Assembly: GCA_026706735.1 (NCBI GenBank)
Contig: JAPOYD010000149.1
Span: 1-56,470 of the forward strand
Length of the DNA stretch: 56,470 nucleotides
Direction of reading: 5' to 3'
Origin: Nitrospinota bacterium
Lineage (GTDB): Bacteria; UBA8248
This document shows, piece after piece, positions 15,849-24,072 of this stretch. A model generated the notes under the pieces. The model made no database searches. It was given only the letters and a program-made list of their open reading frames with translations, and had not been told where the DNA came from. Every line of letters starts with the position of its first letter. Position 1 is the stretch's first letter. The position numbers and the translations under genes are program-made.

Positions 15849-16202
15849 ATGAGCGCGCCCATCGACGCGGCCCATCCGGTTGACCTCACGGTGGACAAGC
15901 CCGCCCGCGAGTTTCGCGTCGAGTGGGCGAGCGGAGAGAAAAGCGCCTACGGTTTTGATTATCTTGCTGCCCTTTGCCCGTGCGCCAACTGCAAAGAGGA
16001 GCGCAAGGCGCGCGAGAAAAACCCCCTCACCGTCCTCACGGGGCCGAGTGGGCCGACTGAGCTTGAAAACGTGGAGATGGTGGGGCGCTACGCCCTCAAT
16101 TTCATCTGGCGCGGCGGGTGCGGCGCCGGCATCTATTCGTTTGATTATCTCTACGAGATTGCTCCTGAGCGGGCGAAGAGCGCAGGCGAAGGGGAGTCAT
16201 AA
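15849..16202 (+). CDS. DUF971 (GBBH-like N-terminal domain) protein
   Basis: A 117-residue protein. It matches the DUF971 fold found alone in bacteria and at the N-terminus of gamma-butyrobetaine hydroxylases: FRVEWASGEKSAYGFDYLAALCPCANC, then YALNFIWRGGCGAGIYSFDYL. The cysteines in LCPCANC and GGCGAG could hold zinc or an Fe-S cluster; stand-alone members often sit near Fe-S assembly genes. Here it follows the predicted selenoprotein by 34 nt and is probably co-transcribed. AGGAGA lies about 10 nt before the ATG. Confidence 0.88.
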   Translation: MSAPIDAAHPVDLTVDKPAREFRVEWASGEKSAYGFDYLAALCPCANCKEERKAREKNPLTVLTGPSGPTELENVEMVGRYALNFIWRGGCGAGIYSFDYLYEIAPERAKSAGEGES

Positions 16203-16449
16203 ATCATGCCCACCCGTTTGCAGGAGACGACGGACGAACAGCACCAAACTCAGCCTGAGCAAAAAGCCTGCCCCACGTGAGTGGGCGGGCTGTTCTCCGC
16301 CGTGGCGCGGGTTTTTATGTGGATGAAGAGGAAGCTGCTGGGGTAGCCGATCGATGTATCATATGAGGTAAACTACGTAATTCATTGATTTTACATGTTT
16401 TTTCTGTTATGTCAGGATACTCGAGAGTTCATGTAGCGCAAGCGGTATG

Positions 16450-16480
16450 AAACCCCTCGCCGGAGCGGGGGGTTTTCTTT
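16450..16480 (+). terminator. Rho-independent terminator
   Basis: An 11-bp stem (16450-16460 with 16465-16475, one G-T pair) and CGGA loop are followed by TTTTCTTTC. It ends rightward transcription about 250 nt after the DUF971 gene. It also abuts the stop codon of the leftward TauE-like gene, so it may work in both directions, although the T-run is better on the plus strand. Confidence 0.65.
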
Positions 16481-16842
16481 CAGCGGTTGATGAGCAGGTT
16501 CGCGCCCGCTGCGATCACCACAACGCCCACGATTCTCTTGAGCGTCAGCGCCGAGACGTTTTTGAGCAGATACGCACCGATGGGGCCGCCGATGATGGCC
16601 CCGATGCTCAGGTAAACCGCGTAATTCCAGACAATTAGCCCGCTTCTCACGTTCTCGAACGAGGCGACCAGCGAGTTGAACAGGTAGGCGAGAATCGAGA
16701 CCGCCACCGCCTGCTGGGGCGTGAGCCCGGGGATGAGGAAGAGCACAGGCACCATGATGATGCCCCAGCCCACGCCGGTGGCCGCATTGAGGGTGCCCAC
16801 GATGGCGCCCAGAACCAAAAGTCCCGCCCCTATCCAGTCCAA
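16480..16842 (-). CDS. Half-size TauE/SafE-family membrane protein
   Basis: A 120-residue protein with about four membrane helices. It carries one TauE/SafE-type unit: the N-terminal GTLNAATGVGWGIIMVPVLF motif, QAVAVSILAYLFNSLVA, GAIIGGPIGAYLLKNVSA and the end LKRIVGVVVIAAGANLL. Full-length members, which export sulfite, sulfonates or other anions, have two such halves and about 250 residues. The gene has a normal start and stop and no trace of a second half on either side, so it probably works as a dimer. Sulfite export would suit the nearby reductase cluster, but the two are 3 kb apart. Confidence 0.82.
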   Translation of the reverse strand: MDWIGAGLLVLGAIVGTLNAATGVGWGIIMVPVLFLIPGLTPQQAVAVSILAYLFNSLVASFENVRSGLIVWNYAVYLSIGAIIGGPIGAYLLKNVSALTLKRIVGVVVIAAGANLLINR

Positions 16843-16860
16843 AACGATCTCCTTTTCAAA

Positions 16861-17320
16861 TTAGACGATTATATTCAATAGGTTATGTCGGTTATTCCAT
16901 GTTTCACTGAAAGTGCATCCACCCCCGCAACTCCCCGCATTTGCCGTCATCGCGCGAGGCGCGGGCCATGGCAGAATTCCCCTGCGCCGCGATCACGGGC
17001 GTCATATCCCAGGAATTTAATTTACCGCAATTTATCGAAAAACCCCGTGAATTTATCCAAATTTATCGAATTTTACGGAAATTCGAGAGGGGAATCTTTG
17101 CGCCTGTGAATTTCGTTCGGGAATCCCTGATTCGATATCCGCGAGTCATTATCGTTTTGCTTCACCGTCCATCCCCTGGGTCCGCTCTTGATGCTCTACC
17201 GAAAACGCCCCCGCCCGCAAGTCGTCGAATCAACCCGGGTGGCGAGCCTTGCGCCGGCAGGGTAGCGAAACCCGGCACACGCGGCATACGCGCAACCGCG
17301 GGGTCGGGGCCGACCGGGGA
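16861..17320. other. Non-coding stretch with AT-rich repeats
   Basis: No convincing gene is present. The region contains three near copies of a 10-mer (CAATTTATCG at 17028, GAATTTATCC at 17049, AAATTTATCG at 17059) within an AT-rich patch in otherwise GC-rich DNA. Open frames through it have no family similarity and run into repeats. Confidence 0.5.
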
Positions 17321-17618
17321 GGGGTTGTTGAAAAACCCTGTTTTGGTAGCGGCCGATATGAAGCCGACCGGGGAGGGAGGCTGTAGGGACAGGTCGCGAC
17401 CTGTCCCTACAAGTTGTGAATGCGCTTTTGATCGTCATTCCGGCGCATGCCGGAATCCAGGGATTTTGCTTTTGTATTTGTCTTTTCGCTTTTCGTTTTT
17501 CCTGGTCGTCCTGCGGTTCGGTATCCCCGTCTGCTCTGGATTCCGGCTTTCGCCGGAATGACGGTGAACACTCCCGATTGGGGGCAAGACACCTTACAGG
17601 GCCTTTTTCAACAACCCC
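17321..17618. repeat. Intergenic repeat A, 298 bp, with perfect 15-bp terminal inverted repeats
   Basis: The ends are GGGGTTGTTGAAAAA (17321-17335) and its exact inverted copy (17604-17618). Inside are a 30-bp perfect palindrome (17382-17411) and two REP-like hairpins in opposite orientation: ATTCCGGC-GCAT-GCCGGAAT at 17437-17456 and ATTCCGGC-TTTC-GCCGGAAT at 17540-17559. The ends resemble those of segments at 39851, 50888 and 52042. No transposase is encoded, so it looks like a MITE-like or composite non-autonomous repeat. Confidence 0.7.
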
Positions 17619-17674
17619 GGGGAGGAAGGGTTTGACGCGGCTAATGAGGGAGCCGGTCCGGCGAATCGCCGGAC

Positions 17675-17767
17675 TTAAGATTTCATCTCCGCCCGGGCAA
17701 CCTGCTTCGACTTTTTGGAGCAGGCGCCGGTCTCCGGGTCGAACCTAAGGTCACGTTCGTTTCTCAT
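17675..17767 (-). CDS. Possible 30-residue small protein
   Basis: A short frame read leftward from an ATG at 17767 with AAGGAGG ending 4 nt upstream. It encodes a charged peptide starting MRNERDLRFDPETG, with one Cys. A 19-nt hairpin (GTCCGGCG-AAT-CGCCGGAC, 17656-17674) directly follows the stop codon. There is no recognised family, and the good ribosome site is the only support. Confidence 0.3.
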   Translation of the reverse strand: MRNERDLRFDPETGACSKKSKQVARAEMKS

Positions 17768-17898
17768 CGGGCCTCCTTGCTCAATCGACCCCGAAATGTC
17801 AGGGTGCGGGTGCGTAGATGGGCGCAAACCCCGCTATGCCTGACCGCGCGGGCGAGCGGCGGGGGACGTCCACCGGAGGGGTCTTCAGGGAGGCGGCC

Positions 17899-18693
17899 AT
17901 GGCGGGCTTCGAGGAGGTTTCGATCGAGGCGCTGTTTCGCATCGACGGCGACAGCGCACTGGTCACCGGGTCGGGCGGCGGGCTGGGGCGAATCGCCGCG
18001 ATAGCACTCGCAGGTGCTGGGGCGCATGTCGCGGTCACCGATATCGATGCGGCGGCTGCCGAGCGGGTCGCGGCGGAGATCCGCGACGCCGGCGGGACCG
18101 CCGAGTCCTGGCGGCTCGACGTCGCCGACCGAGAGCGCATCGACACCGTGATCGACGAGGCGGCCGAGCGGTTCGGCGGGCTTCACATCCTGATCAACAA
18201 TGCGGGCATCATACGGCCCGGACCTACCGAGTCGTTTCCCGACGAGGACTGGGACGAGGTGGTCGAGGTCAACATGACCGCCCCGTTCGTCTGCGCGCGC
18301 CGTGCGGCGAAGCACATGCTGGCCTGGGGGGAGGGGCGGATCGTCTCGATCGCCTCGATCATGGGGTTTCGGGCGAACGCGATGATTCCCCACATCCCCT
18401 ATCAGGCGACCAAGGGGGCGATCGTCAACATGACTCGCTCGCTCGCCGTCGAATGGGCGGGCCGGGGCATCCGGGTGAACGCCATCGCGCCGACCTTCTT
18501 TTACACCAATCTCGGCGCCGGTCTGCGTCAGCAACGGCCCGAGCTCGAGGCCGGGATCAAGGCGCGCACGCCGCTCGGCCGGCTCGGCGAGCCCGAGGAG
18601 ATCGCCGGCGGCATCCTCTACCTCGCGAGCCCCGCCTCCTCGATGGTGACCGGCCACACGCTGGCGATCGACGGCGGCTGGCTCTCGGTCTAG
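17899..18693 (+). CDS. SDR-family NAD(P)-dependent oxidoreductase
   Basis: A 264-residue classical short-chain dehydrogenase. It shows the cofactor loop TGSGGGLG, the acidic residue VTDID after beta-2 (suggesting NAD), NNAG, the catalytic Ser in IASIMG, YQATK (Tyr and Lys) and the C-terminal DGGWLSV. It resembles 3-ketoacyl reductase or gluconate 5-dehydrogenase types. GGGAGG 5 nt upstream supports ATG 17899 rather than the longer frame from 17818. It stands alone between repeat-rich spacers. The substrate is unknown. Confidence 0.9.
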   Translation: MAGFEEVSIEALFRIDGDSALVTGSGGGLGRIAAIALAGAGAHVAVTDIDAAAAERVAAEIRDAGGTAESWRLDVADRERIDTVIDEAAERFGGLHILINNAGIIRPGPTESFPDEDWDEVVEVNMTAPFVCARRAAKHMLAWGEGRIVSIASIMGFRANAMIPHIPYQATKGAIVNMTRSLAVEWAGRGIRVNAIAPTFFYTNLGAGLRQQRPELEAGIKARTPLGRLGEPEEIAGGILYLASPASSMVTGHTLAIDGGWLSV

Positions 18694-18847
18694 CGTCTTG
18701 ATTTCATGACTTGGCGAATGGAACCAACCGGGGAGGGAGATCCGTAGCGGAGAGGCCCCATGCCTGTCCGGGGTCGCGACCTGTCCTTACTTACTATGAC
18801 ATCGAGAACTGTTTTGGGAGAGGGGAATGCGCAGCTTCATCCAAACG
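18694..18847. other. Spacer with a degenerate palindromic repeat
   Basis: No gene is present. The motif GGTCGCGACCTGTCC at 18773-18787, preceded by AACCGGGGAGGGAG, is a decayed copy of the block around the palindrome at 17382-17411 in repeat A. Confidence 0.5.
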
Positions 18848-19342
18848 TCATGAAGCCCTTTTGTATTGAAGCACCACTTTTATTCTTTCCTGCGCGAGAT
18901 CGACGTATTTCTGGTTGTTGGAATTTTTGGCCAGATGCACCGCTTCGATGAAATGCTCAAAAGCTTCATCGGCTTTGCCTGTTTTTAGTTTAACCTCCCC
19001 TAATCCAAAATGCGGCTGCGCAAATTTCTCATCTAGCTGACGCGCTTTGTTGTAGTCGGCCATCGCCTCTTCGTAGCGTCCCATATCCTTTTTGACGTTG
19101 CCTCTGTTGTAGTAGGCGTATACGTCTTTCGCATCTATCCGCAGCGCTTTATCGAGGTCTTCCATGGCCGCCTCATATTCTTCCAGAATGCCTTTCGCCA
19201 CGCCCCGGTTTCGGTAGGCTATCAGCGATTCGGGGTCGCGCGCGATTTCCTTGGTGAGGTTTTCAATCGCGGTTCCATAATTGCCGTCAAGTATATTCTT
19301 TTCGGCGGTTTTCAAGTAGTTCTCGTTCGTTGAAGAATTCAT
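18848..19342 (-). CDS. Tetratricopeptide-repeat protein
   Basis: A 164-residue protein made of about four TPR units (AIENLTKEIARDPESLIAYRNRG, AMEDLDKALRIDAKDVYAYYNRG, AMADYNKARQLDEKFAQPHFGLG, then AFEHFIEAVHLA), ending in a basic helix. There is no signal peptide or membrane helix, so it is probably a cytoplasmic scaffold for protein-protein contacts. It lies 46 nt downstream of the small membrane protein gene in the same direction, so the two may act together. Confidence 0.85.
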   Translation of the reverse strand: MNSSTNENYLKTAEKNILDGNYGTAIENLTKEIARDPESLIAYRNRGVAKGILEEYEAAMEDLDKALRIDAKDVYAYYNRGNVKKDMGRYEEAMADYNKARQLDEKFAQPHFGLGEVKLKTGKADEAFEHFIEAVHLAKNSNNQKYVDLAQERIKVVLQYKRAS

Positions 19343-19387
19343 GGCGCCCTCAAGGTTACATGCGTGAACATGTTACACGAACCAGGT

Positions 19388-19762
19388 TCAGAGTTTGAAC
19401 TCATATATCTCATCTCTGATCTTTTTGATATCTCCGATCATCTGGTCGGCATAATCCCTGCCCTTCTTGATTTCCTCGAGATATTGTTTCGCTTCGGCTC
19501 TCATATCCCGAAAATTCATTCCGATAAAGAATGCGGACACGGCGATTGCGATACCGGCGAAAGTAACCAGTATGGCGATTCCCATGAGCCACCACTCGAA
19601 TGCCGTTTCTCGGTAACTCAATAATTTTTCCGTAAGTTCGCTGCCCATCTGCTTCACTTCCGCTTTGGATGCGTATGGATAATCGGCGGGATATTCAGAG
19701 GCGTTCACCTGGACGGAGAACGACAGAAGACTAAACGCGAACGCGACGATAACCCATCTCAT
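19388..19762 (-). CDS. Small exported membrane protein with coiled-coil tail
   Basis: A 124-residue protein of no recognised family. Residues 1-21 look like a signal peptide (MRWVIVAFAFSLLSFSVQVNA). One hydrophobic helix follows at about 53-75 (WLMGIAILVTFAGIAIAVSA), then a charged helix predicted to be coiled-coil (AEAKQYLEEIKKGRDYADQM). The start at 19762 is chosen because the longer frame upstream lacks a ribosome site and would bury the signal peptide. It probably sits in the inner membrane with the coiled-coil in the cytoplasm, and it precedes a TPR protein. Confidence 0.65.
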   Translation of the reverse strand: MRWVIVAFAFSLLSFSVQVNASEYPADYPYASKAEVKQMGSELTEKLLSYRETAFEWWLMGIAILVTFAGIAIAVSAFFIGMNFRDMRAEAKQYLEEIKKGRDYADQMIGDIKKIRDEIYEFKL

Positions 19763-20018
19763 TCCTGCTGTACCCTCTTGGTGAGAGTTTTGATGTGTTC
19801 GAGTTGGGTCGAAAAAAATATAACAAAGCCCGAATCGAGTGACAATTTGAGGTAGATTCGGCGTGGCCGATGAGAACATTTTCTCGGGACGGAATGTTCA
19901 CGGCGCTGCTACTCGGCCCCCCCAAACGGGAGCGCCCCATCTTTCTCGAGTCTCGCGCATGGAATATACTGGCGCTTCATCCGGCGGGAATCGGCCAAGA
20001 TGAAATAGGGAGACAAAA

Positions 20019-22037
20019 TTGAGCGGCTGGCGAATCGGCGTGGACGTCGGAGGCACCTTTACGGACGTCGCCCTCGTGGAGGAAGCGACGGGCCGGGTCG
20101 GCGTCTACAAGGTGCCCACGACGGTCGGCGAGCCGGTTTCGGGCGTGCTGGAAGGCGTGCGGGAAGGACTTGCGCGCGAAGGTCTGGACTCCGCGGACGT
20201 CGTCTACTTCGGCGCGGGCTCCACGCTTGCGGTCAATACCATCATCCAGCGCTCAGGCGAACCGACCGGGCTTCTGGTGACGCAGGGGTTTCGCGACGTA
20301 TTGGAGATCCGCAGAACCCGGCTTCCCGATGCGCCCAGCTTTGAAGCGGCAAGGCCCGTGCCGCTCGTCCGCCGCGCCCACGTCCGGGAGGTGAGGGAGC
20401 GCGTCGGCGCGGACGGGGCTGTCCTGCGCCCGCTGGATACGGATTCCGTCGTGCAAGGAGTTGAGGAACTCCTTGAAGCGGGCGTTACGGCCCTGGCAGT
20501 CAGTTTTCTGCATACCTACATCAACCCGGCCCATGAGCAAGTGGCGCAAGCGGCCATCGCCGAGTGCTGGCCGGATCTGTTCGTCTGCGCGTCCTGGGAG
20601 ACATGGCCCCAGCAGCGCGAATACGAGCGGACGCTCGTTTGTGTGATGAACGCCTACGTCGGAGCCACCATGCGCTCCTATTACGGAAAGCTGGAGGAAG
20701 GCCTGCGGGCGATGGGGATCGGCTGTCCGGTTCAGATCACCCAGTCCAACGGCGGGACGGTCTCCATCGGCGAGGCGGCGCGGATACCCGTGCGCACGAT
20801 GTTCTCGGGGCCTGCCTCGGGGGTGATGGCGGCGGCCAAGGCAGCGCGGGAATACGGCGAGGCCAAGCTCTTCACCCTGGACATGGGAGGGACCAGCGCG
20901 GACATGTCCCTCATCGACGGTGCACCCCGCGTGAGCGTGGAAAGCACGATCGGGGATTTTCCGCTGTTTCTGCCCGCCGTCGCCATCGAGACCATCGGCG
21001 CGGGGGGCGGTTCGATCGCGTGGGTCGACCCTCACGGGGTGTTGAAAGTCGGGCCTCGCTCGGCGGGGGCCGATCCGGGACCTGCGTGCTACGACCGGGG
21101 CGGCCGGGAGCCGACCGTCACGGACGCCTACCTCGTGACGGGGGTACTGGGCGAGAACGATCTGCTGGGCGGCCGGATGACGCTTTCGCGCGCCCGGGCC
21201 GAAGACGCCGTAGGCTCCCTGGGCGAAGCCCTGGGAATGGAGACGATCCGGGCGGCCGAAGCCGTCTTGCGGGTTGCGACGGCGAACATGGTCGCCTCGT
21301 TTCTGCCGATGATAGCGCGCTACGGGGTCGACCACCGCGAGTTCAGCCTCCAGGCCTACGGAGGCGCCGGACCCACGCATGCCTTCATGCTGGCGGCCGA
21401 GGCGGGCATCCAGAGGCTCGTCATCCCCCATGCGCCGGGAGCGATGTGCGCGGTGGGAGCGGCCGTGGCGGACGTCCAGATGGATTTTGTCCGCAGCGTC
21501 CGGGCCGGATTGTCGGATGAGAAGGGGATGGAAGAGATGTTCACGGAGATGGAGGAAACCGCCCGGAGCTGGCTCGCCGAGCAGGGCTTGGAAACCGCCT
21601 CGGCGGAGTTCGAGCGCAGCGCGGATATGCGCTACGAGGGGCAGTCGTTCGAGATCATGGTAGGGCTTGACCGGAACGGGGACGCTCAGGAGGCCTTCCA
21701 GCGCAGATATGAAGAGACCTTCGGGTACCTCGACCCCGACTCCGCGATCGAGGTGCTCCAGATCCGGATGCTCGCCAGGGTGCCGAACCGGATGGTCGGC
21801 GCCGCTTCTTCCCGGCTCTGCGAATCGGACCGGCCCGAACCCGTGGAGACGCGCGAGGTGACGCATCAGGGGAGACAACTCGCCGTTCCCGTCTATCAAA
21901 GAGCCCGAATCCCCACAGGTCTGAAGCTCTCGGGGCCTGCCGTGCTTCTTCAATACGACACGACCGTATTCGTCACGCCCGGGTTCGCTTTCTGGGCCGA
22001 CGCGGCGGGCAATCTTCACGCGGAGGCGGACGGATGA
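20019..22037 (+). CDS. hyuA: Hydantoinase/oxoprolinase subunit A (HyuA family)
   Basis: A 672-residue ATP-using subunit of the hydantoinase/oxoprolinase/acetone carboxylase superfamily. The N-terminal actin-like phosphate loop is GVDVGGTFTDVALVEE, a second loop is LDMGGTSADMSLIDG, and later blocks are IGAGGGSIAWVD, AGADPGPACY and YGGAGPTHAF. With HyuB it opens or carboxylates cyclic amides or ketones at the cost of ATP. The TTG start has AGGGAG 6 nt upstream. The stop overlaps hyuB by 4 bp. The substrate (N-methylhydantoin, 5-oxoproline or a ketone) is not determinable here. Confidence 0.92.
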   Translation: MSGWRIGVDVGGTFTDVALVEEATGRVGVYKVPTTVGEPVSGVLEGVREGLAREGLDSADVVYFGAGSTLAVNTIIQRSGEPTGLLVTQGFRDVLEIRRTRLPDAPSFEAARPVPLVRRAHVREVRERVGADGAVLRPLDTDSVVQGVEELLEAGVTALAVSFLHTYINPAHEQVAQAAIAECWPDLFVCASWETWPQQREYERTLVCVMNAYVGATMRSYYGKLEEGLRAMGIGCPVQITQSNGGTVSIGEAARIPVRTMFSGPASGVMAAAKAAREYGEAKLFTLDMGGTSADMSLIDGAPRVSVESTIGDFPLFLPAVAIETIGAGGGSIAWVDPHGVLKVGPRSAGADPGPACYDRGGREPTVTDAYLVTGVLGENDLLGGRMTLSRARAEDAVGSLGEALGMETIRAAEAVLRVATANMVASFLPMIARYGVDHREFSLQAYGGAGPTHAFMLAAEAGIQRLVIPHAPGAMCAVGAAVADVQMDFVRSVRAGLSDEKGMEEMFTEMEETARSWLAEQGLETASAEFERSADMRYEGQSFEIMVGLDRNGDAQEAFQRRYEETFGYLDPDSAIEVLQIRMLARVPNRMVGAASSRLCESDRPEPVETREVTHQGRQLAVPVYQRARIPTGLKLSGPAVLLQYDTTVFVTPGFAFWADAAGNLHAEADG

Positions 22038-24064
22038 GCGAAACCTTTACGCCCAAGTCCGACCCCGTCCTCTTCGAGATACTCCGGTGCCAGTTTCAGG
22101 GGGTCGTGGAGGAGATGGGCGAGCTGCTGACCCACTGCGGGCATACCGTCTTCGTCAAGGAAACCCAGGATTTCATCGTCGCCCTGGTGACGCCCAGGGG
22201 AGAGGTCGCGGCCTGCTCCGTGGACATCGGGCTCTGGATAGGGGTCGGCCAGAACTTCAAGGCCGTATTCGACGCCGGCGGGCCCTACCGGCCCGGCGAC
22301 GTCTGGTTCACCAACGACCCCGAGCAGAGCAGGGGCCTGGTCACCCATCTGCTCGACGTCTTCTGCTGGCGTCCCATCTACCACGAGGGCGAACTCGTCT
22401 GCTTCGCGGCCGCCTTCATCCATTGCACGGACGTGGGCGGGCTCGCGCCCGGGTCCATCGCGCCTTCCGCCGTCGACCAGCATCAGGAAGGCGTGGTCAT
22501 TCCGGTGACCCGGCTCGTCGCCGAAGGCGAAATGCGGGAAGACGTTTTGCGGATCTTCCTGAGGAACTGCCGCGTTCCGGACAAGAACCGGGGCGACGTG
22601 CTGGCGATGCTCGGAGCGCTCAAGCGCGCGGAATTGCGCGTAACGGGCCTCGCCGAGAAGTTCGGCGGGGACGTCCTGAGGACGGCGCTCGACGACGTTC
22701 TGGATTACGCCGAAGCCCAGGCCCGCTCCCTGATACGGGAGGTTCCCGACGGCGACTATGCGTTCTGGGACTACCTGGAGGGGGATCTGATGCCCGAGGG
22801 CCGTCACGTCCGGATCCGCCTCACCTTGCGGATCCGGGGGGATGAGATGCTCCTCGACTTCGAGGGCACGGACCCCCAGGTGGCGGCGGCGTTCAACCTT
22901 CCTTCCTACAGCACGGACGGCCACTACCTCCTGGTCATGGGCGTGGTCAACTTCATGCGGAGCGTCAATCCGCACACGGTGTACAACTCCGGGCTGGTGC
23001 GGGCCGTCCGGGTGAACGCGCCGCGAGGCTCCCTCCTCAATCCCGAGCCCGGAGCGCCCATCGGCGCCCGGCAGGCTACGTTCTTCCGGGTGGCCGATAT
23101 CGTCCTCGGCGCCCTGGCGCATGCCTGGAGGGAGCGGATGCCCGCCGCGGGCTGCGGCCAGGGTTCCATCATGGTGATGGCCGCGCCGGACTTCTCCACC
23201 GGGACGAACCTCGTGAGCACCGTCCAGCCTCTCGTGGGCGGATCGGGGGCGCGGCCTTGGGACGACGGCACGGAGGGAGTCGATTTCACCACGGGCTTCT
23301 ACCGGAACATCCCCAACGAGGTGCTGGAATCGGAGATGCCCGTCCTGGTCGAGCGCTACGCGCTCATCCCCGATTCCGGGGGAGCGGGCCGCACCCGCGG
23401 CGGGTGCGGACTGCACTATTCGCTCAGGCTCCTCGTGCCCGGCGGAGTCGTGACGGCCCGGGGGATGGAGCGGTTTCATTTTCAGCCTTGGGGAAGGGAA
23501 GCCGGCCGTCCGGGCGATACCGGACGGGCGTTCTTGCAGGCCCCGGGCGAAGAGCCGCGGCAGATAGAGAAGATAAACGTGCTCGATGTTCCGGCGGGCG
23601 GCGTCGTCCATGCCCACTCGGCCGGCGGCGGCGGGTTCGGCCCGCCCCGGGAGCGCGACCCCGCGCTGGTGCTGCGCGACGTCGAGGACGGGCTGGTCAC
23701 TCCTGAGAGCGCCGGGGAGGTCTATGGCGTAATCATTCAGGATGGCCGGATTTTGGAAAAAGAGACCGAAGAGCGCCGGCGGCTGCTTGCCGATGAGGGC
23801 GACGGCGCCACGCCGCCTGCTCCGTTTTCGTTCGGGGTAAATCGTGAGGCGTTCGAGCGGCTCTGGCCGGATGATTTGCAGCTGGCCGTCAACCGGGCCA
23901 CGGAGGGCATCCCCCCCGCCATCCGGCAGCATGTACGCTTCGAGGCGATGAGAGCCGTGGAGGAGGCTCGCTCGGTAGTGGAGCCGCTCGATGAATCCTG
24001 GCTCGAGGCCAGGGTGAGTGAAATCATCGAAAGAATGAGCCCACGGTCGACGCATTCCGCCTGA
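22034..24064 (+). CDS. hyuB: Hydantoinase/oxoprolinase subunit B (HyuB family)
   Basis: A 676-residue partner of HyuA. Family blocks are DPVLFEILRCQFQGVVEEMG, FTNDPEQSRGLVTHLLDVF, LDFEGTDPQVAAAFNLP, GARQATFFRVADIVLGAL and GGSGARPWDDGTEG, and the end of the usual domain is GGGGFGPPRERDP. Beyond this comes roughly 120 extra residues, rich in Glu/Arg and helical, so it is longer than many HyuB proteins. It overlaps hyuA by 4 bp (ATGA) and stops 8 bp before the convergent TRAP permease gene. Confidence 0.92.
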   Translation: MSETFTPKSDPVLFEILRCQFQGVVEEMGELLTHCGHTVFVKETQDFIVALVTPRGEVAACSVDIGLWIGVGQNFKAVFDAGGPYRPGDVWFTNDPEQSRGLVTHLLDVFCWRPIYHEGELVCFAAAFIHCTDVGGLAPGSIAPSAVDQHQEGVVIPVTRLVAEGEMREDVLRIFLRNCRVPDKNRGDVLAMLGALKRAELRVTGLAEKFGGDVLRTALDDVLDYAEAQARSLIREVPDGDYAFWDYLEGDLMPEGRHVRIRLTLRIRGDEMLLDFEGTDPQVAAAFNLPSYSTDGHYLLVMGVVNFMRSVNPHTVYNSGLVRAVRVNAPRGSLLNPEPGAPIGARQATFFRVADIVLGALAHAWRERMPAAGCGQGSIMVMAAPDFSTGTNLVSTVQPLVGGSGARPWDDGTEGVDFTTGFYRNIPNEVLESEMPVLVERYALIPDSGGAGRTRGGCGLHYSLRLLVPGGVVTARGMERFHFQPWGREAGRPGDTGRAFLQAPGEEPRQIEKINVLDVPAGGVVHAHSAGGGGFGPPRERDPALVLRDVEDGLVTPESAGEVYGVIIQDGRILEKETEERRRLLADEGDGATPPAPFSFGVNREAFERLWPDDLQLAVNRATEGIPPAIRQHVRFEAMRAVEEARSVVEPLDESWLEARVSEIIERMSPRSTHSA

Positions 24065-24072
24065 GGCGGAAG

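Noticed and set aside
16206-16280. A 24-codon frame after DUF971 (MPTRLQETTDEQ...)
   Set aside because: It is too short, with no clear ribosome site and no match; the sequence next to it forms a weak hairpin instead.
16885-17561. Open frames across the repeat-rich spacer
   Set aside because: They run through palindromes and REP-like hairpins and encode no recognisable protein; the region is better described as repeats.
19874-19899. GAACATT...AATGTTC inverted repeat, considered as an SOS box
   Set aside because: The 12-bp spacer does not fit known LexA sites and no damage-response gene is adjacent.
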